Part shown: positions 36,064 through 44,494 of the stretch, piece by piece
How positions within the stretch are numbered: position 1 is the first letter of the stretch
Layout of the letters: every line of letters starts with the position of its first letter
Assembly: GCF_000220705.2 (NCBI RefSeq)
Contig: NZ_CP023202.1
Span: forward strand, 2,728,001-2,792,000
DNA: 64,000 bases
Source of the DNA: Streptomyces xinghaiensis S187
GTDB taxonomy: Bacteria; Actinomycetota; Actinomycetes; Streptomycetales; Streptomycetaceae
Direction of reading: 5' to 3'
Translations under genes and position numbers: made by a program
Notes under the pieces: generated by a model
The model's database searches: none
What the model saw: the letters and a program-made list of their open reading frames with translations, nothing else
What the model was told of the DNA's origin: nothing

Positions 36064-37019
36064 CCGCGCAGCACTCCCCAGGTGTGCGGGCCGACCTTGC
36101 CGTCGACCACGAGTCCGTGCTCGTCCTGGATCCGTTTGACGGCCCGGGCGGTGAGATCGCCGTAGATGCCGTCGATGCCGCCCGGGGAGAAGCCGTGGTG
36201 CTTCAGCAGGCACTGGGCCTCGACGACGTCCCACCCGGTGGTGGAGTCCTGGAGCACCGCGTCGCGGGTCGCGCTGTGCCCGGCGCCGAGGAGGCCGTTC
36301 TCCCGGCGCACGTCGCAGCGGTAGGTGCGTCCCGGCTCGTAGACGAACGGGCCGTCGTGCGCCCGGGCGGAGGGCTCCGCCGGGGTGGAGGAAACGGCCG
36401 CGCCGGGAGCGGCCGGGGTGTCCCCGCCCTCCCAGGGCGCGGCGACCAGCAGCGCGGTCCCGGCGGCCACGGCGGCCACGGCGAGGCCGGCCACCACGGG
36501 TACGCGCAGGCGGCGGCGCCGGGTGGGCTCCGGCGCGCGGGCCGGATCCGGGCCCGGGCCGGGGAGCGGGTCCTCCGGCCCGCCCGGGTGCGGTACGGCA
36601 GAGGCCGCCCGGGCCGTGCCGTCCTCCGCCGGTGCGTCTCCTGCCGGGCTGTCCCGCGCTCCGCCGTCTCCCGCCGCGCCGTCCCCCGCCGGGCCGCCCC
36701 CCGCTGCGCCGTCCTCCGCGCCGGTGCTCCCGGCCGCCGGGGCTCCGGCGGTCCGGCGTCCGGCCGCCTCGGCCAGTTCGTGGAGCACCAGCAGCCGGGT
36801 GGGGTCGGTACCGCCGAGCCGGGCGAGCTGCTCCACCGCCTGACGCGGCGGCAGCGCCTTCCCGTTGAGATAGCGCTCCCAGGAGGAGCGGCTGTACGCG
36901 GTCTTCCGTCCGAGCGAGACCAGGCTCAGCCCGCTGCGGTCCTTGAGCCGTCTCAACTGCACCACCAGCTGCCGCGTGCGCTCGTCGAGCGTGTCCGGCA
37001 ACTGCTTCCAACGCGACAT
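36060..37019 (-). CDS. XRE helix-turn-helix membrane protein with extracellular peptidoglycan-binding domain (copy 3)
   Basis: 319 residues. The N-terminus is related to copies 1 and 2 ('LSLVSLGRKTAYSRSS', WERYLNGKALPP; about 29-62), and a membrane helix lies at about 172-196. The outside part is different: about 245-319 matches a PG_binding_1 domain ('VVEAQCLLKHHGFSPGGIDG', 'YGDLTARAVKRIQDEHGLVV', 'DGKVGPHTWGVL'). Peptidoglycan contact outside combined with a DNA-binding type fold inside suggests envelope sensing; this is inference. First gene of a coupled pair with copy 2; ATG 37019 preceded by GAGGTGGAG. Confidence 0.87.
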   Translation of the reverse strand: MSRWKQLPDTLDERTRQLVVQLRRLKDRSGLSLVSLGRKTAYSRSSWERYLNGKALPPRQAVEQLARLGGTDPTRLLVLHELAEAAGRRTAGAPAAGSTGAEDGAAGGGPAGDGAAGDGGARDSPAGDAPAEDGTARAASAVPHPGGPEDPLPGPGPDPARAPEPTRRRRLRVPVVAGLAVAAVAAGTALLVAAPWEGGDTPAAPGAAVSSTPAEPSARAHDGPFVYEPGRTYRCDVRRENGLLGAGHSATRDAVLQDSTTGWDVVEAQCLLKHHGFSPGGIDGIYGDLTARAVKRIQDEHGLVVDGKVGPHTWGVLRG

Positions 37020-37535
37020 GCTCCACCTCATCCGCGTCCGGAGCCCCGGAGGGAGGTTATCCCCCACCACGCCCGAGAACTTGGCGGCGGAGCGCGGGGT
37101 TTCTCCGCCCGGCATCCGAACCGACGGGTTCCGGTCAGGGTCCCGTGCCCGGGCGCGTCCCCGCTCCGTACCGTTCCGGGCGGCGTCCCAGCAGGTGGGG
37201 GCGGGTGTCGTCCCACGATCGCCCCCGTCGGCGGGCAGGCGTGGTGCCGCTGAGGAATGGCCCGCACTATCGGTTGTGCGACAAGGGCGGCGCGGTCCAC
37301 CCCGCGCCGCCCCCACCCGGCCCAACGGAACCACCCTGACCACCCGACCCACCAGCGCCACCGGCACCGTCCGCACCGCCCGCATCGCTCCGGGGGAATC
37401 CATCGCGGGAACGGGCCCGGAGACCCGGAGAGCGCCGCGCGGCACACAGGCCGCGGCGGCCCCTCCCGCACACGGCGGCGGCCCGTCCTCTCACGGGGGA
37501 GAGGACGGACCGCCGTCCGAGGTACGGGGGCTGGG
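37020..37535. other. 516-base gene-free region between DUF3017 gene and XRE copy 3
   Basis: Upstream of XRE copy 3 and downstream of the DUF3017 gene, both minus strand. It includes a hairpin (37483-37508) that probably ends the purN-purH-folD-DUF3017 transcript. The rest is proline-codon-like low-complexity sequence without a credible gene. Confidence 0.55.
37483..37508. terminator. Hairpin downstream of the DUF3017 gene
   Basis: Arms CCGTCCTCTC (37483-37492) and GAGAGGACGG (37499-37508) with a 6-base loop, about 28 bases past the stop of the minus-strand DUF3017 gene. Confidence 0.65.
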
Positions 37536-38048
37536 TCAGCGCACGGCGAAGCGGATGATCTTCTCCAGCCAGGGGATCTCCAGCCAGGGGTCGGGGAGCG
37601 ACATCAGGGCCAGCAGCGAGATGAGGGCGCCCAGCACGCCGTAGGTCACCATGTCCGTGAAGCGGGACCGCACGGCCAGCATCCCCACCGACGGCAGCGC
37701 CCACCGCAGCACCGCGCCGGCGAGCAGCGAGAGCCCGATGAGCAGGGTGCCGACCCGGGAGACGCCGAAGGCTACGAGGATCAGGCCGACCGCGGTGCCG
37801 CCCAGCACCGACAGCAGCGGCCACTGCCGTACCGGGGCCGGCGCGTCGCCCGGCGCCGCACGGCCGCCGCCCTCGGGACGGGCGGTGCTCCGGGTGAAGC
37901 GGGGGAAGCGGCGGCTGCGGCCCGGTCCGGAACCCCTGCCCGGGCCGGTGTTCCCCTCCGTCCCGTGGTTCCCGTCCGTCCCGTGGTTCCCCTCCGTCCC
38001 GGCGTTCCCGTCCGCCTCGCGGCTCTCCACGGCGGCCTCAGCCCGCAT
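37536..38048 (-). CDS. DUF3017 membrane protein
   Basis: 170 residues. The N-terminal 70 residues are polar and include a GTEGNH-type repeat coded by 18-base DNA units at 37951-38016. Then come three hydrophobic helices: 'WPLLSVLGGTAVGLILVAFG', 'VGTLLIGLSLLAGAVLRWALP' and 'MVTYGVLGALISLLALMSLPDPWL'. This is the actinobacterial DUF3017 family, typically next to folD; its function is unknown. It overlaps the end of folD by 11 bases. Confidence 0.85.
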   Translation of the reverse strand: MRAEAAVESREADGNAGTEGNHGTDGNHGTEGNTGPGRGSGPGRSRRFPRFTRSTARPEGGGRAAPGDAPAPVRQWPLLSVLGGTAVGLILVAFGVSRVGTLLIGLSLLAGAVLRWALPSVGMLAVRSRFTDMVTYGVLGALISLLALMSLPDPWLEIPWLEKIIRFAVR

Positions 38049-38919
38049 GGTCCGCGGTGTCCCGGACCCCGGCCTGCCGTTCGGCGGCCTCCACGACGTT
38101 CTGCAGCAGCAGCGCGCGGGTCATCGGGCCGACACCGCCCGGGTTCGGCGCCACCCAGCCCGCGACCTCCGCCACGTCCGGGTGCACGTCGCCGACGATC
38201 TTCCCGCTCTCGTCCCGGCTGACGCCGACGTCCAGGACGGCCGCGCCCGGCTTGACGTCCTCGGGCCGGACGATGTGCGGCGCCCCAGCGGCGGCGACGA
38301 TGATGTCGGCCTGCCGGAGCTGCGCGGAGAGGTCGCGGGTGCCGGTGTGGCAGAGGGTCACGGTCGCGTTGACCTCGCGGCGCGTGAACAGCAGGCCGAT
38401 GGAGCGGCCGACGGTCATCCCGCGGCCGACGACGGTCAGATGCGCGCCCTTGGTCTCCACGCCGTGGCGGCGCAGCAGCGCCAGGATGCCGTTGGGGGTG
38501 CAGGGCAGGGCGGCCTCCTGGTTGAGCACCAGCTTGCCCAGGCTCATCGGGGCGAGGCCGTCGGCGTCCTTGGCGGGGTCGATCAGCTCCAGGACGCGGC
38601 CGGTGTCGATGCCCTTGGGCAGCGGGAGCTGGACGATGTAGCCGGTGCAGGCCGGGTCCGCGTTGAGCTCCCGTACGACGGCCTCGATCTCCTCCTGCGT
38701 GGCGGTCGCGGGGAGTTCGCGCTGGATGGAGGCGATACCGACCTGCGCGCAGTCGCGGTGCTTCCCGGCGACGTACTTCTGGCTGCCGACGTCGTCGCCG
38801 ACGAGGAGGGTGCCGAGCCCGGGCGTCACGCCGCGGGACCTGAGCTCCGCGACGCGGGTGGCGAGTTCGGACTTGATCGCGGCCGCGGTGGCCTTGCCGT
38901 CGAGAATCTGGGCAGTCAT
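38038..38919 (-). CDS. folD: Bifunctional methylenetetrahydrofolate dehydrogenase/cyclohydrolase
   Basis: Interconverts 5,10-methylene-THF and 10-formyl-THF, supplying one-carbon units to purine synthesis. 293 residues. Motifs: 'VGDDVGSQKYVAGKHRDCAQVGI' (substrate Tyr and catalytic Lys region), 'YIVQLPLPKGID', 'DADGLAPMSLGKLV', 'PCTPNGILALLRR', 'TVVGRGMTVGRSIGLLF' (NADP site) and 'VAPNPGGVGPMTRALLLQN'. GGGAGGA precedes the ATG. It lies downstream of purN and purH, whose reactions use 10-formyl-THF. Confidence 0.97.
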   Translation of the reverse strand: MTAQILDGKATAAAIKSELATRVAELRSRGVTPGLGTLLVGDDVGSQKYVAGKHRDCAQVGIASIQRELPATATQEEIEAVVRELNADPACTGYIVQLPLPKGIDTGRVLELIDPAKDADGLAPMSLGKLVLNQEAALPCTPNGILALLRRHGVETKGAHLTVVGRGMTVGRSIGLLFTRREVNATVTLCHTGTRDLSAQLRQADIIVAAAGAPHIVRPEDVKPGAAVLDVGVSRDESGKIVGDVHPDVAEVAGWVAPNPGGVGPMTRALLLQNVVEAAERQAGVRDTADHAG

Positions 38920-39044
38920 GGCTTCATCCTCCCGGATGACCGGCGGCGGTGGCCAATGTGGTCCGCCGCGACGGGGCGGGGGCCCGCGGGGGTACGGGCG
39001 GTGGTGCGGGGCGCGGCACCGGCGGCCGGCCCCGGGCCGCGCGC

Positions 39045-39119
39045 CCCGGGGCGTACGGGCCCGGGGCGTACGGGCCCGGGGCGTACGGGCCCGGGGCGTA
39101 CGGGCCCGGGGCGTACGGG
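39045..39119. repeat. Five perfect tandem 15-base repeats between purH and folD
   Basis: Unit CCCGGGGCGTACGGG, five exact copies end to end (39045-39059, -39074, -39089, -39104, -39119), then a partial sixth. Each junction makes GGGCCCGGG and each unit contains CGTACG-like and CCCGGG palindromes, so the RNA can fold several ways. It sits in the 224-base gap after the purH stop and before folD (both minus strand). Confidence 0.9.
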
Positions 39120-39143
39120 CCCGGGGCGCGGGGGCGGGCCGGC

Positions 39144-40757
39144 TCAGTGGAAGAAGTGCCGGGTCCCGGTGAGGTACATCGTGACGCCGGCGGCCTTCGC
39201 CGCCTCGGTCACCTGCTCGTCGCGGACGGAGCCGCCCGGCTGGACCACGGCGGTGACACCGGCCTCCAGCAGCACCTCCAGGCCGTCCGGGAACGGGAAG
39301 AAGGCGTCGGAGGCGGCGTACGCGCCGGCCGCCCGCTCCGCGCCGGCCCGCTGCACCGCGAGCTTCGCGGAGTCGACGCGGTTGACCTGGCCCATGCCGA
39401 CGCCGACGGTCGCGCCGCCCTTGGCGAGCAGGATGGCGTTGGACTTCACGGCGCGGCAGGCCCGCCAGGCGAAGGCCAGTTCGGCCAGCCCGGCCTCGTC
39501 CAGCGCGTCCCCGGAGACCCGGGTCCACGTCTCGGGCAGGTCGCCCTCGGCCTGGAGGCGGTCGCCGTGCTGGAGGAGCACACCGCCGGAGACCGGCCGC
39601 AGCTCGTTCGCCCGGCCCGGGGCGCCCCCGACGCGCAGCACCCGGATGTTCTTCTTGCGGGCCAGCACCTCGACGGCGCCGTCCTCGTACGCCGGGGCGG
39701 CCACGACCTCGGTGAAGATCTCCGCGACCTGCTCGGCCATCGCCACGGACACCGGGCGGTTGACGGCGATCACGCCGCCGAAGGCGGACAGCGGGTCGCA
39801 GGCGTGCGCCTTGCGGTGTGCCTCGGCCACGTCGGCGCCGACGGCGATGCCGCAGGGGTTGGCGTGCTTGATGATCGCCACGCAGGGCTCGTCGTGGTCG
39901 TGGGCGGCGCGGCGGGCGGCCTCGGTGTCGACGTAGTTGTTGAAGGACATCTCCTTGCCGTGCAGCTGCTCGGCGTTGGCGATCCCCTCGGGGGTGCCGT
40001 CGGTGTAGAGGGCGGCGGACTGGTGCGGGTTCTCGCCGTAGCGGAGGGTGCTCTTGCGGCGCCAGGTCTCGCCGAGGAACTCGGGCAGCGCGGTGACGTT
40101 CTCCGCGTGCTCGGGGGCGTAGGTGCCGGTGAACCAGGAGGCGACGGCGACGTCGTAGGCGGCGGTGTGCTGGAACGCCTCGGCCGCGAGCCGCTTGCGC
40201 GCGTCCAGGCCGAAGCCGCCGTCGCGGGCGGCGGCGAGGACGTCCCCGTAGCGCGCGGGGCTGGTGACCACGGCGACCGAGGGGTGGTTCTTGGCGGCGG
40301 CACGCACCATGGACGGCCCGCCGATGTCGATCTGCTCGACGCACTCGTCGGGGGTCGCGCCGGAGGCCACGGTCTCCCGGAACGGGTAGAGGTTGACGAC
40401 GACCAGTTCGAAGGGCTCCACCTCCAGCTCGGCGAGCTGCTTGCGGTGCTCCTCCAGCCGCAGGTCGGCGAGGATGCCGGCGTGCACCCGGGGGTGCAGG
40501 GTCTTGACGCGCCCGTCCAGGCACTCGGGGAAGCCGGTCAGCTCCTCGACCTTGGTGACGGGCACGCCGGCGGCGGCGATCCGCCCGGCCGTGGAGCCGG
40601 TGGAGACCAGCTCGACCCCGGCCTCGTGCAGCCCACGGGCCAGCTCCTCCAGGCCGGTCTTGTCGTAGACGCTGACCAGCGCGCGGCGGATGGGCCGCTG
40701 CGTGCCGTCGGGGCCGTGGAGGCCCGCGGGGCCCGCGAGGCCTTCAGGAGTGGTCAT
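39144..40757 (-). CDS. purH: Bifunctional AICAR formyltransferase/IMP cyclohydrolase
   Basis: Last two steps of de novo IMP synthesis. 537 residues. The N-terminal MGS-like cyclohydrolase has 'RALVSVYDKTGLEELARGLHEAGVELVSTGSTAGRIA', 'GFPECLDGRVKTLHPRVHAGIL' and 'QIDIGGPSMVRAAAKNH'. The C-terminal formyltransferase has 'LRYGENPHQSAALY', 'SFNNYVDTEAA', 'IIKHANPCG' (catalytic Lys/His) and 'SDAFFPFPDGLEVL'. Its start overlaps the purN stop by 4 bases. Confidence 0.98.
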   Translation of the reverse strand: MTTPEGLAGPAGLHGPDGTQRPIRRALVSVYDKTGLEELARGLHEAGVELVSTGSTAGRIAAAGVPVTKVEELTGFPECLDGRVKTLHPRVHAGILADLRLEEHRKQLAELEVEPFELVVVNLYPFRETVASGATPDECVEQIDIGGPSMVRAAAKNHPSVAVVTSPARYGDVLAAARDGGFGLDARKRLAAEAFQHTAAYDVAVASWFTGTYAPEHAENVTALPEFLGETWRRKSTLRYGENPHQSAALYTDGTPEGIANAEQLHGKEMSFNNYVDTEAARRAAHDHDEPCVAIIKHANPCGIAVGADVAEAHRKAHACDPLSAFGGVIAVNRPVSVAMAEQVAEIFTEVVAAPAYEDGAVEVLARKKNIRVLRVGGAPGRANELRPVSGGVLLQHGDRLQAEGDLPETWTRVSGDALDEAGLAELAFAWRACRAVKSNAILLAKGGATVGVGMGQVNRVDSAKLAVQRAGAERAAGAYAASDAFFPFPDGLEVLLEAGVTAVVQPGGSVRDEQVTEAAKAAGVTMYLTGTRHFFH

Positions 40758-41425
40758 GGGATCTGTACCTTTCGTCCCTCGATGCGATAGCCGTTGCGGG
40801 CCAGGCGCCCCACGACATCGACGAGCAGCCGTCGTTCGACTTCCTTGATCCGCTCATGGAGCGCCGCTCCCCCGTCCTCGTGGTCCTCGTCCCGGACCTC
40901 GACCACGCCCTGGGCGATGACCGGTCCGGTGTCGACGCCGTCGTCGACGAAGTGGACGGTGCAGCCGGTCACCCTGACCCCGTACGCGAGGGCGTCGCGC
41001 ACGGCGTGGGCGCCGGGGAAGCTGGGGAGCAGCGCGGGGTGGGTGTTGATGAACCGCCCCCCGAACCGGGCGAGGAATTCCTTGCCCACGATTTTCATGA
41101 AACCCGCCGAGACCACGAGGTCCGGTGCGAAGCGGGCGGTGGCCTCGGTGAGCGCCCGGTCCCAGGCGGCCCGGTCCGGGTGGTCGCCGAGGCGGCAGAC
41201 GAACGTCGGCAGCCCGGCGCGCTCGGCGCGCTCCAGGCCGGCGATGCCGTCGCGGTCGGCGCCGACGGCGACGATCTCGGCGCCGTACGAGCCGTCCGGG
41301 GCGGCCGCGACCGCGTCGAGCAGCGCCTGGAGATTCGTACCGGAGCCGGAGACCAGCACCACCAGCCGGGCGGGCCGGCCCCCGTCCGGAGTCCGGGAGC
41401 GGGCGCTGGGAGGGGGCGAGGACAC
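40754..41425 (-). CDS. purN: Phosphoribosylglycinamide formyltransferase
   Basis: Third step of purine synthesis, using 10-formyl-THF. 223 residues. 'RLVVLVSGSGTNLQALLDA' (phosphate site), 'VSAGFMKIVGKEFL', 'FINTHPALLPSFPGAHAVRDALAYGVRVTGCTVHFVDDGVDTGPVI' (catalytic Asn, His and Asp). GTG 41425 is chosen for its GAGAGAG ribosome-binding site; the ATG at 41536 would add a non-family leader. It heads purN-purH and is divergent from a membrane protein gene. Confidence 0.96.
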   Translation of the reverse strand: MSSPPPSARSRTPDGGRPARLVVLVSGSGTNLQALLDAVAAAPDGSYGAEIVAVGADRDGIAGLERAERAGLPTFVCRLGDHPDRAAWDRALTEATARFAPDLVVSAGFMKIVGKEFLARFGGRFINTHPALLPSFPGAHAVRDALAYGVRVTGCTVHFVDDGVDTGPVIAQGVVEVRDEDHEDGGAALHERIKEVERRLLVDVVGRLARNGYRIEGRKVQIP

Positions 41426-41672
41426 GGCGGAACTCTCTCTCGAGGGGCGCAGGTTTGTGGGGTCGCACAAGCGAGGAGCATCCTGGTGTCCGGAAGACCC
41501 TACGAAGCCGCCGACCACGGGCCACGATACCGGCACCGCGGGCAGCCCCCGCGGGACGGGGGCGCGCGCGGGAGGTAGCGTGCGTCTCAGACACCGACGT
41601 CACTCCGAGGGCCGAATCCGCCGACGCGGGCCCGCGGCCCGGACGACGACACGAGGGAAGACAACACTCCAG

Positions 41673-42662
41673 ATGCCGGACCGACGCCTCCGCGCGACTC
41701 CCAGCCTCCCGCCGTTCCCCACCCCGCTCCTGCGCGAACGCCCCCCGGCGTCGGCGTCCCCGGCCTCCGGCGGGCGGGACGGACGTGACGGACGCGACGG
41801 ACATGACGCGCGCGGCAGCGGCGGTGACGGCGGAACGGCCGGAACGCCGGAGCCGGGCACGGACCGCGGGACCGCGGGCGGCGACCGGGCAGACGGCGAC
41901 CGGACCGGCGGCGACCGGCCTTCCGATGGCCGGGCCGGCGAGCCCGACAACCCCTTCGCGCCGCCGCCGGAGGGCCGCCCCGACCAGGAGTGGCGGCCCC
42001 GCGGCGGGCGCGGCGAGGGCCGGGGCGGCGGCGAGGACGGCGGCCGGCGCCCCTCCTGGGGCAGCTCCCGGTGGAGCAGCCGCCAGCCGGGCCGCCAGAG
42101 CGGCGGTTTCGGCGGCGGACGCCAGGACGGGCCGGGCCGCTCCGAGGGCCCGGGCGGTCCCGGCGAGCTGCGCTGGGACCCGACGGACCCGAATCAGCGG
42201 CGCGCCCGGTACGCGATGGTCGCGGGCATGTGGGGGTTCATCCTCGCCCTGTTCAGCCTGCCCGAGATCGCCCTGCTGCTGGGCTCCCTCGCCCTGTACT
42301 GGGGCATCAGCTCCCTGCGGGGCAGGGCGCAGCGCCCGGAGAGTCCGGCGTCCCGTACCGCGGCCGCCCGCCCGGAGGACGTGTCGGGCACGCCGGACAC
42401 CGCCGCGACCCCGGCCGCCGGACCTGCCAAGTCCCCGTCGCAGAACGGCGGTTACGGGGCCAAGTCGCAGAAGAGCGCGGCGGTCAGCGGGCTGGTCACG
42501 GGCAGCCTCGCCCTGGCCGTCGTGGCGACGACCTACACCTTCCAGATCGTCTACCGCGACTACTACACCTGTGTGGACGACGCCCTGACCCGCTCGTCCC
42601 AGCAGCAGTGCGAGGAACTCCTCCCCGAGCGCCTCCGCCCCCTCCTCGGCGTCCCGGACTGA
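41673..42662 (+). CDS. DUF4190-like membrane protein with disordered N-terminus
   Basis: About 329 residues. Residues 1-175 are Gly/Arg/Asp/Pro-rich low complexity, then 'NPFAPPPEGRP' and 'DPTDPNQRRARYAMVAGMWGFILALFSLPEIALLLGSLALYWGISSLRGRA' (two membrane helices) and, after a linker, 'AVSGLVTGSLALAVVATTYTFQIVYRDYYTCVDDALT' (third helix). This layout is common in actinobacterial membrane proteins next to purN, with no known role. The true start within the low-complexity region is uncertain. Confidence 0.75.
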   Translation: MPDRRLRATPSLPPFPTPLLRERPPASASPASGGRDGRDGRDGHDARGSGGDGGTAGTPEPGTDRGTAGGDRADGDRTGGDRPSDGRAGEPDNPFAPPPEGRPDQEWRPRGGRGEGRGGGEDGGRRPSWGSSRWSSRQPGRQSGGFGGGRQDGPGRSEGPGGPGELRWDPTDPNQRRARYAMVAGMWGFILALFSLPEIALLLGSLALYWGISSLRGRAQRPESPASRTAAARPEDVSGTPDTAATPAAGPAKSPSQNGGYGAKSQKSAAVSGLVTGSLALAVVATTYTFQIVYRDYYTCVDDALTRSSQQQCEELLPERLRPLLGVPD

Positions 42663-42777
42663 TCCGGGGGCACCAGCCCTTCCCGGGCCTCTCCGGGGCC
42701 TCGGGGCCTCTCCCGGATCTTCCGAAGAGCCCGCGCGCTTTCCGCCGGTCCGGCGGTCCGCCCGGGGTCCCGGCCCG

Positions 42778-44280
42778 TCAGGCCGCGGCGGTGACGGCGT
42801 CCGGGCCCGTGCCGCGCCACCGGCTCTTCCGCAGCCACCAGCCGTGGAGCACGAGCGCGGTGGGCAGCCCCAGCGCGCCCGTCCAGGCGGCTGCGGCCGC
42901 TCCGGTCCGCCAGGCGTCGGGACCGAGCCGGGCCAGCGCGCCGGTGCCCAGGGTGCCGCCGGACACGGCCGCGATCAGCGTCATCGCGAGCCCGCAGACC
43001 ACCGCCCCGTAGAGGGCGGTCAACGGCGTCTGCCACCACGCGGGGACGGGCCGCCCCGCCGCCCGCGCCCGGTACGCGGCGAGGGCCGCGCGCCGGCCGA
43101 GGGCGATCCCCGCCGCCACGGGGACCGCGCCGGCGGCCCAGGTCAGCGGGGAACCGGGGCCCTCGGCCGGGAGCGCGGCGAGGAGGGGGAAGCGCGGCAG
43201 CTCCGGGTAGCCCGTGGTGGCGAGGGCGGTGACGGTGCTCCCGGCACCGGCCGTGAAGCCGGGCCCCAGTCCGTAGGCCGCGGCCCAGACGGCGGCGTTG
43301 GGCGCCAGGGCCAGGCAGAGCAGCAGGACGGCGGCCCGGCCGGGCACCGTTCCGTCGAGGGCGAGCAGCGCGTCCCGCGCCTCGGCACCGTGTACGGCGA
43401 GGGAGCCGGCCGTGAGCAGCGCACCGCCGCACAGGAGCACCCCGACCGCCAGAGCCGCCGCCCGCGGCCCGGCCCCCGCCCCCGGATAGCCGAACGGGGC
43501 GCGCACGGCGCGCGGCAGCCGGTGCAGAGCGGCGCGCACGCCGGCGGGCAGCCGCCGCTCGGCCAGGCCGCCGGAGGCCCAGGTGCCGCAGAGCACCGTC
43601 ACGGCGCAGACGGCACCGAGCCGGGGCAGCACCTCGGCCGGCACGGCCCGCAGCGGCCCCTCGCCGGCGTACAGGGCGGCGCCGAGTCCGACGAGGAGGT
43701 AGCCGGCGCAGAGCCAGCCGAGTGCGCCGAACGCGCTGTACGCGGGCGGGTGCGGCAGCTCTCCGCTCTGCGGCGCCCCGTCCCGTGCCGCGTCCCGGTC
43801 GCCGGTCGTTCCTCGCGGTCCGGCGAACTCCGTCCGTGCGATGCGCGCCGCCAGGGCCGCCTCCGCGAGCGCGGCGGATTCCGCCGCCTCCGCCTGCTCC
43901 GCCTCCTCGGTGGCCCGCCGCGCCGAGCGGAACAGCAGCCACACCGGCAGCAGCCCGACCAGCAGCGGCGGCAGGCCCACGGGCGCCGTACCGCCGTCCG
44001 CCCCGGTGGCGCGGAGGAGTTCCACGCCGTGGCCGAGGAGCCAGAGGGCGGCTGCGGTCCGCAGCGCGCCCTCGGGTCCGGTGCCGGTGTCGGCCGAGAC
44101 GATCCAGTGGGCGAGCACCACCACGGCGGGCACGCCCACCCCCAGCCCGGCCGCGACCGCGCCGCCCGCCACCCCGGCTCCGGCGGTGCGGAGGCGCTCG
44201 CCGGCCGGGACGGGCGGGGCGGCGGAGTGGTCGCGGGCGGGGAGGGGCAGCAGGCCGGGGTCGGCGATCGGTCGGCTCAC
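42778..44280 (-). CDS. Multispanning membrane protein, DUF6350 / cell division protein PerM type
   Basis: 500 residues with about ten hydrophobic helices, for example 'AVAAGLGVGVPAVVVLAHWIVS', 'LPPLLVGLLPVWLLFRSARRA', 'AALAVGVLLCGGALLTAGSLAVHG', 'AVLLLCLALAPNAAVWAAAYGLG' and 'LYGAVVCGLAMTLIAAVSGG'. The family lies next to sucCD across actinobacteria; the mycobacterial relative PerM affects cell division under stress. GTG start at 44280. It is downstream of sucD but separated by a terminator and probably has its own promoter. Confidence 0.82.
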   Translation of the reverse strand: MSRPIADPGLLPLPARDHSAAPPVPAGERLRTAGAGVAGGAVAAGLGVGVPAVVVLAHWIVSADTGTGPEGALRTAAALWLLGHGVELLRATGADGGTAPVGLPPLLVGLLPVWLLFRSARRATEEAEQAEAAESAALAEAALAARIARTEFAGPRGTTGDRDAARDGAPQSGELPHPPAYSAFGALGWLCAGYLLVGLGAALYAGEGPLRAVPAEVLPRLGAVCAVTVLCGTWASGGLAERRLPAGVRAALHRLPRAVRAPFGYPGAGAGPRAAALAVGVLLCGGALLTAGSLAVHGAEARDALLALDGTVPGRAAVLLLCLALAPNAAVWAAAYGLGPGFTAGAGSTVTALATTGYPELPRFPLLAALPAEGPGSPLTWAAGAVPVAAGIALGRRAALAAYRARAAGRPVPAWWQTPLTALYGAVVCGLAMTLIAAVSGGTLGTGALARLGPDAWRTGAAAAAWTGALGLPTALVLHGWWLRKSRWRGTGPDAVTAAA

Positions 44281-44407
44281 ACGGCCATGCTGCCAAGCGG
44301 CATCCGGTATATCCGGTTAGCCGCAAATATTCGCTGTGTCGTGTGCGCGTCCGGCCCGACCGGACGGTCCCGGGCACGGGGCGCCCGCGGCGGTTCCGGA
44401 CATGCCG

Positions 44408-44448
44408 CAGGGCGCCGGCTCCCGCCCGGAGGGGGGACCGGCGCCCTG
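44408..44448. terminator. Hairpin terminator after sucD
   Basis: Arms CAGGGCGCCGG (44408-44418) and CCGGCGCCCTG (44438-44448), with additional pairing possible inside the loop (TCCC/GGGA). It lies 46 bases past the sucD stop on the minus strand. Confidence 0.75.
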
Positions 44449-44494
44449 GGGAACGCCGGCCGCGCGGCCGTACAGCCGTGCGGCGGGCCGGAGA

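Noticed and set aside
39045..39119. CRISPR-like array
   Set aside because: Repeats are directly adjacent with no spacers and are only 15 bases; there are no cas genes.
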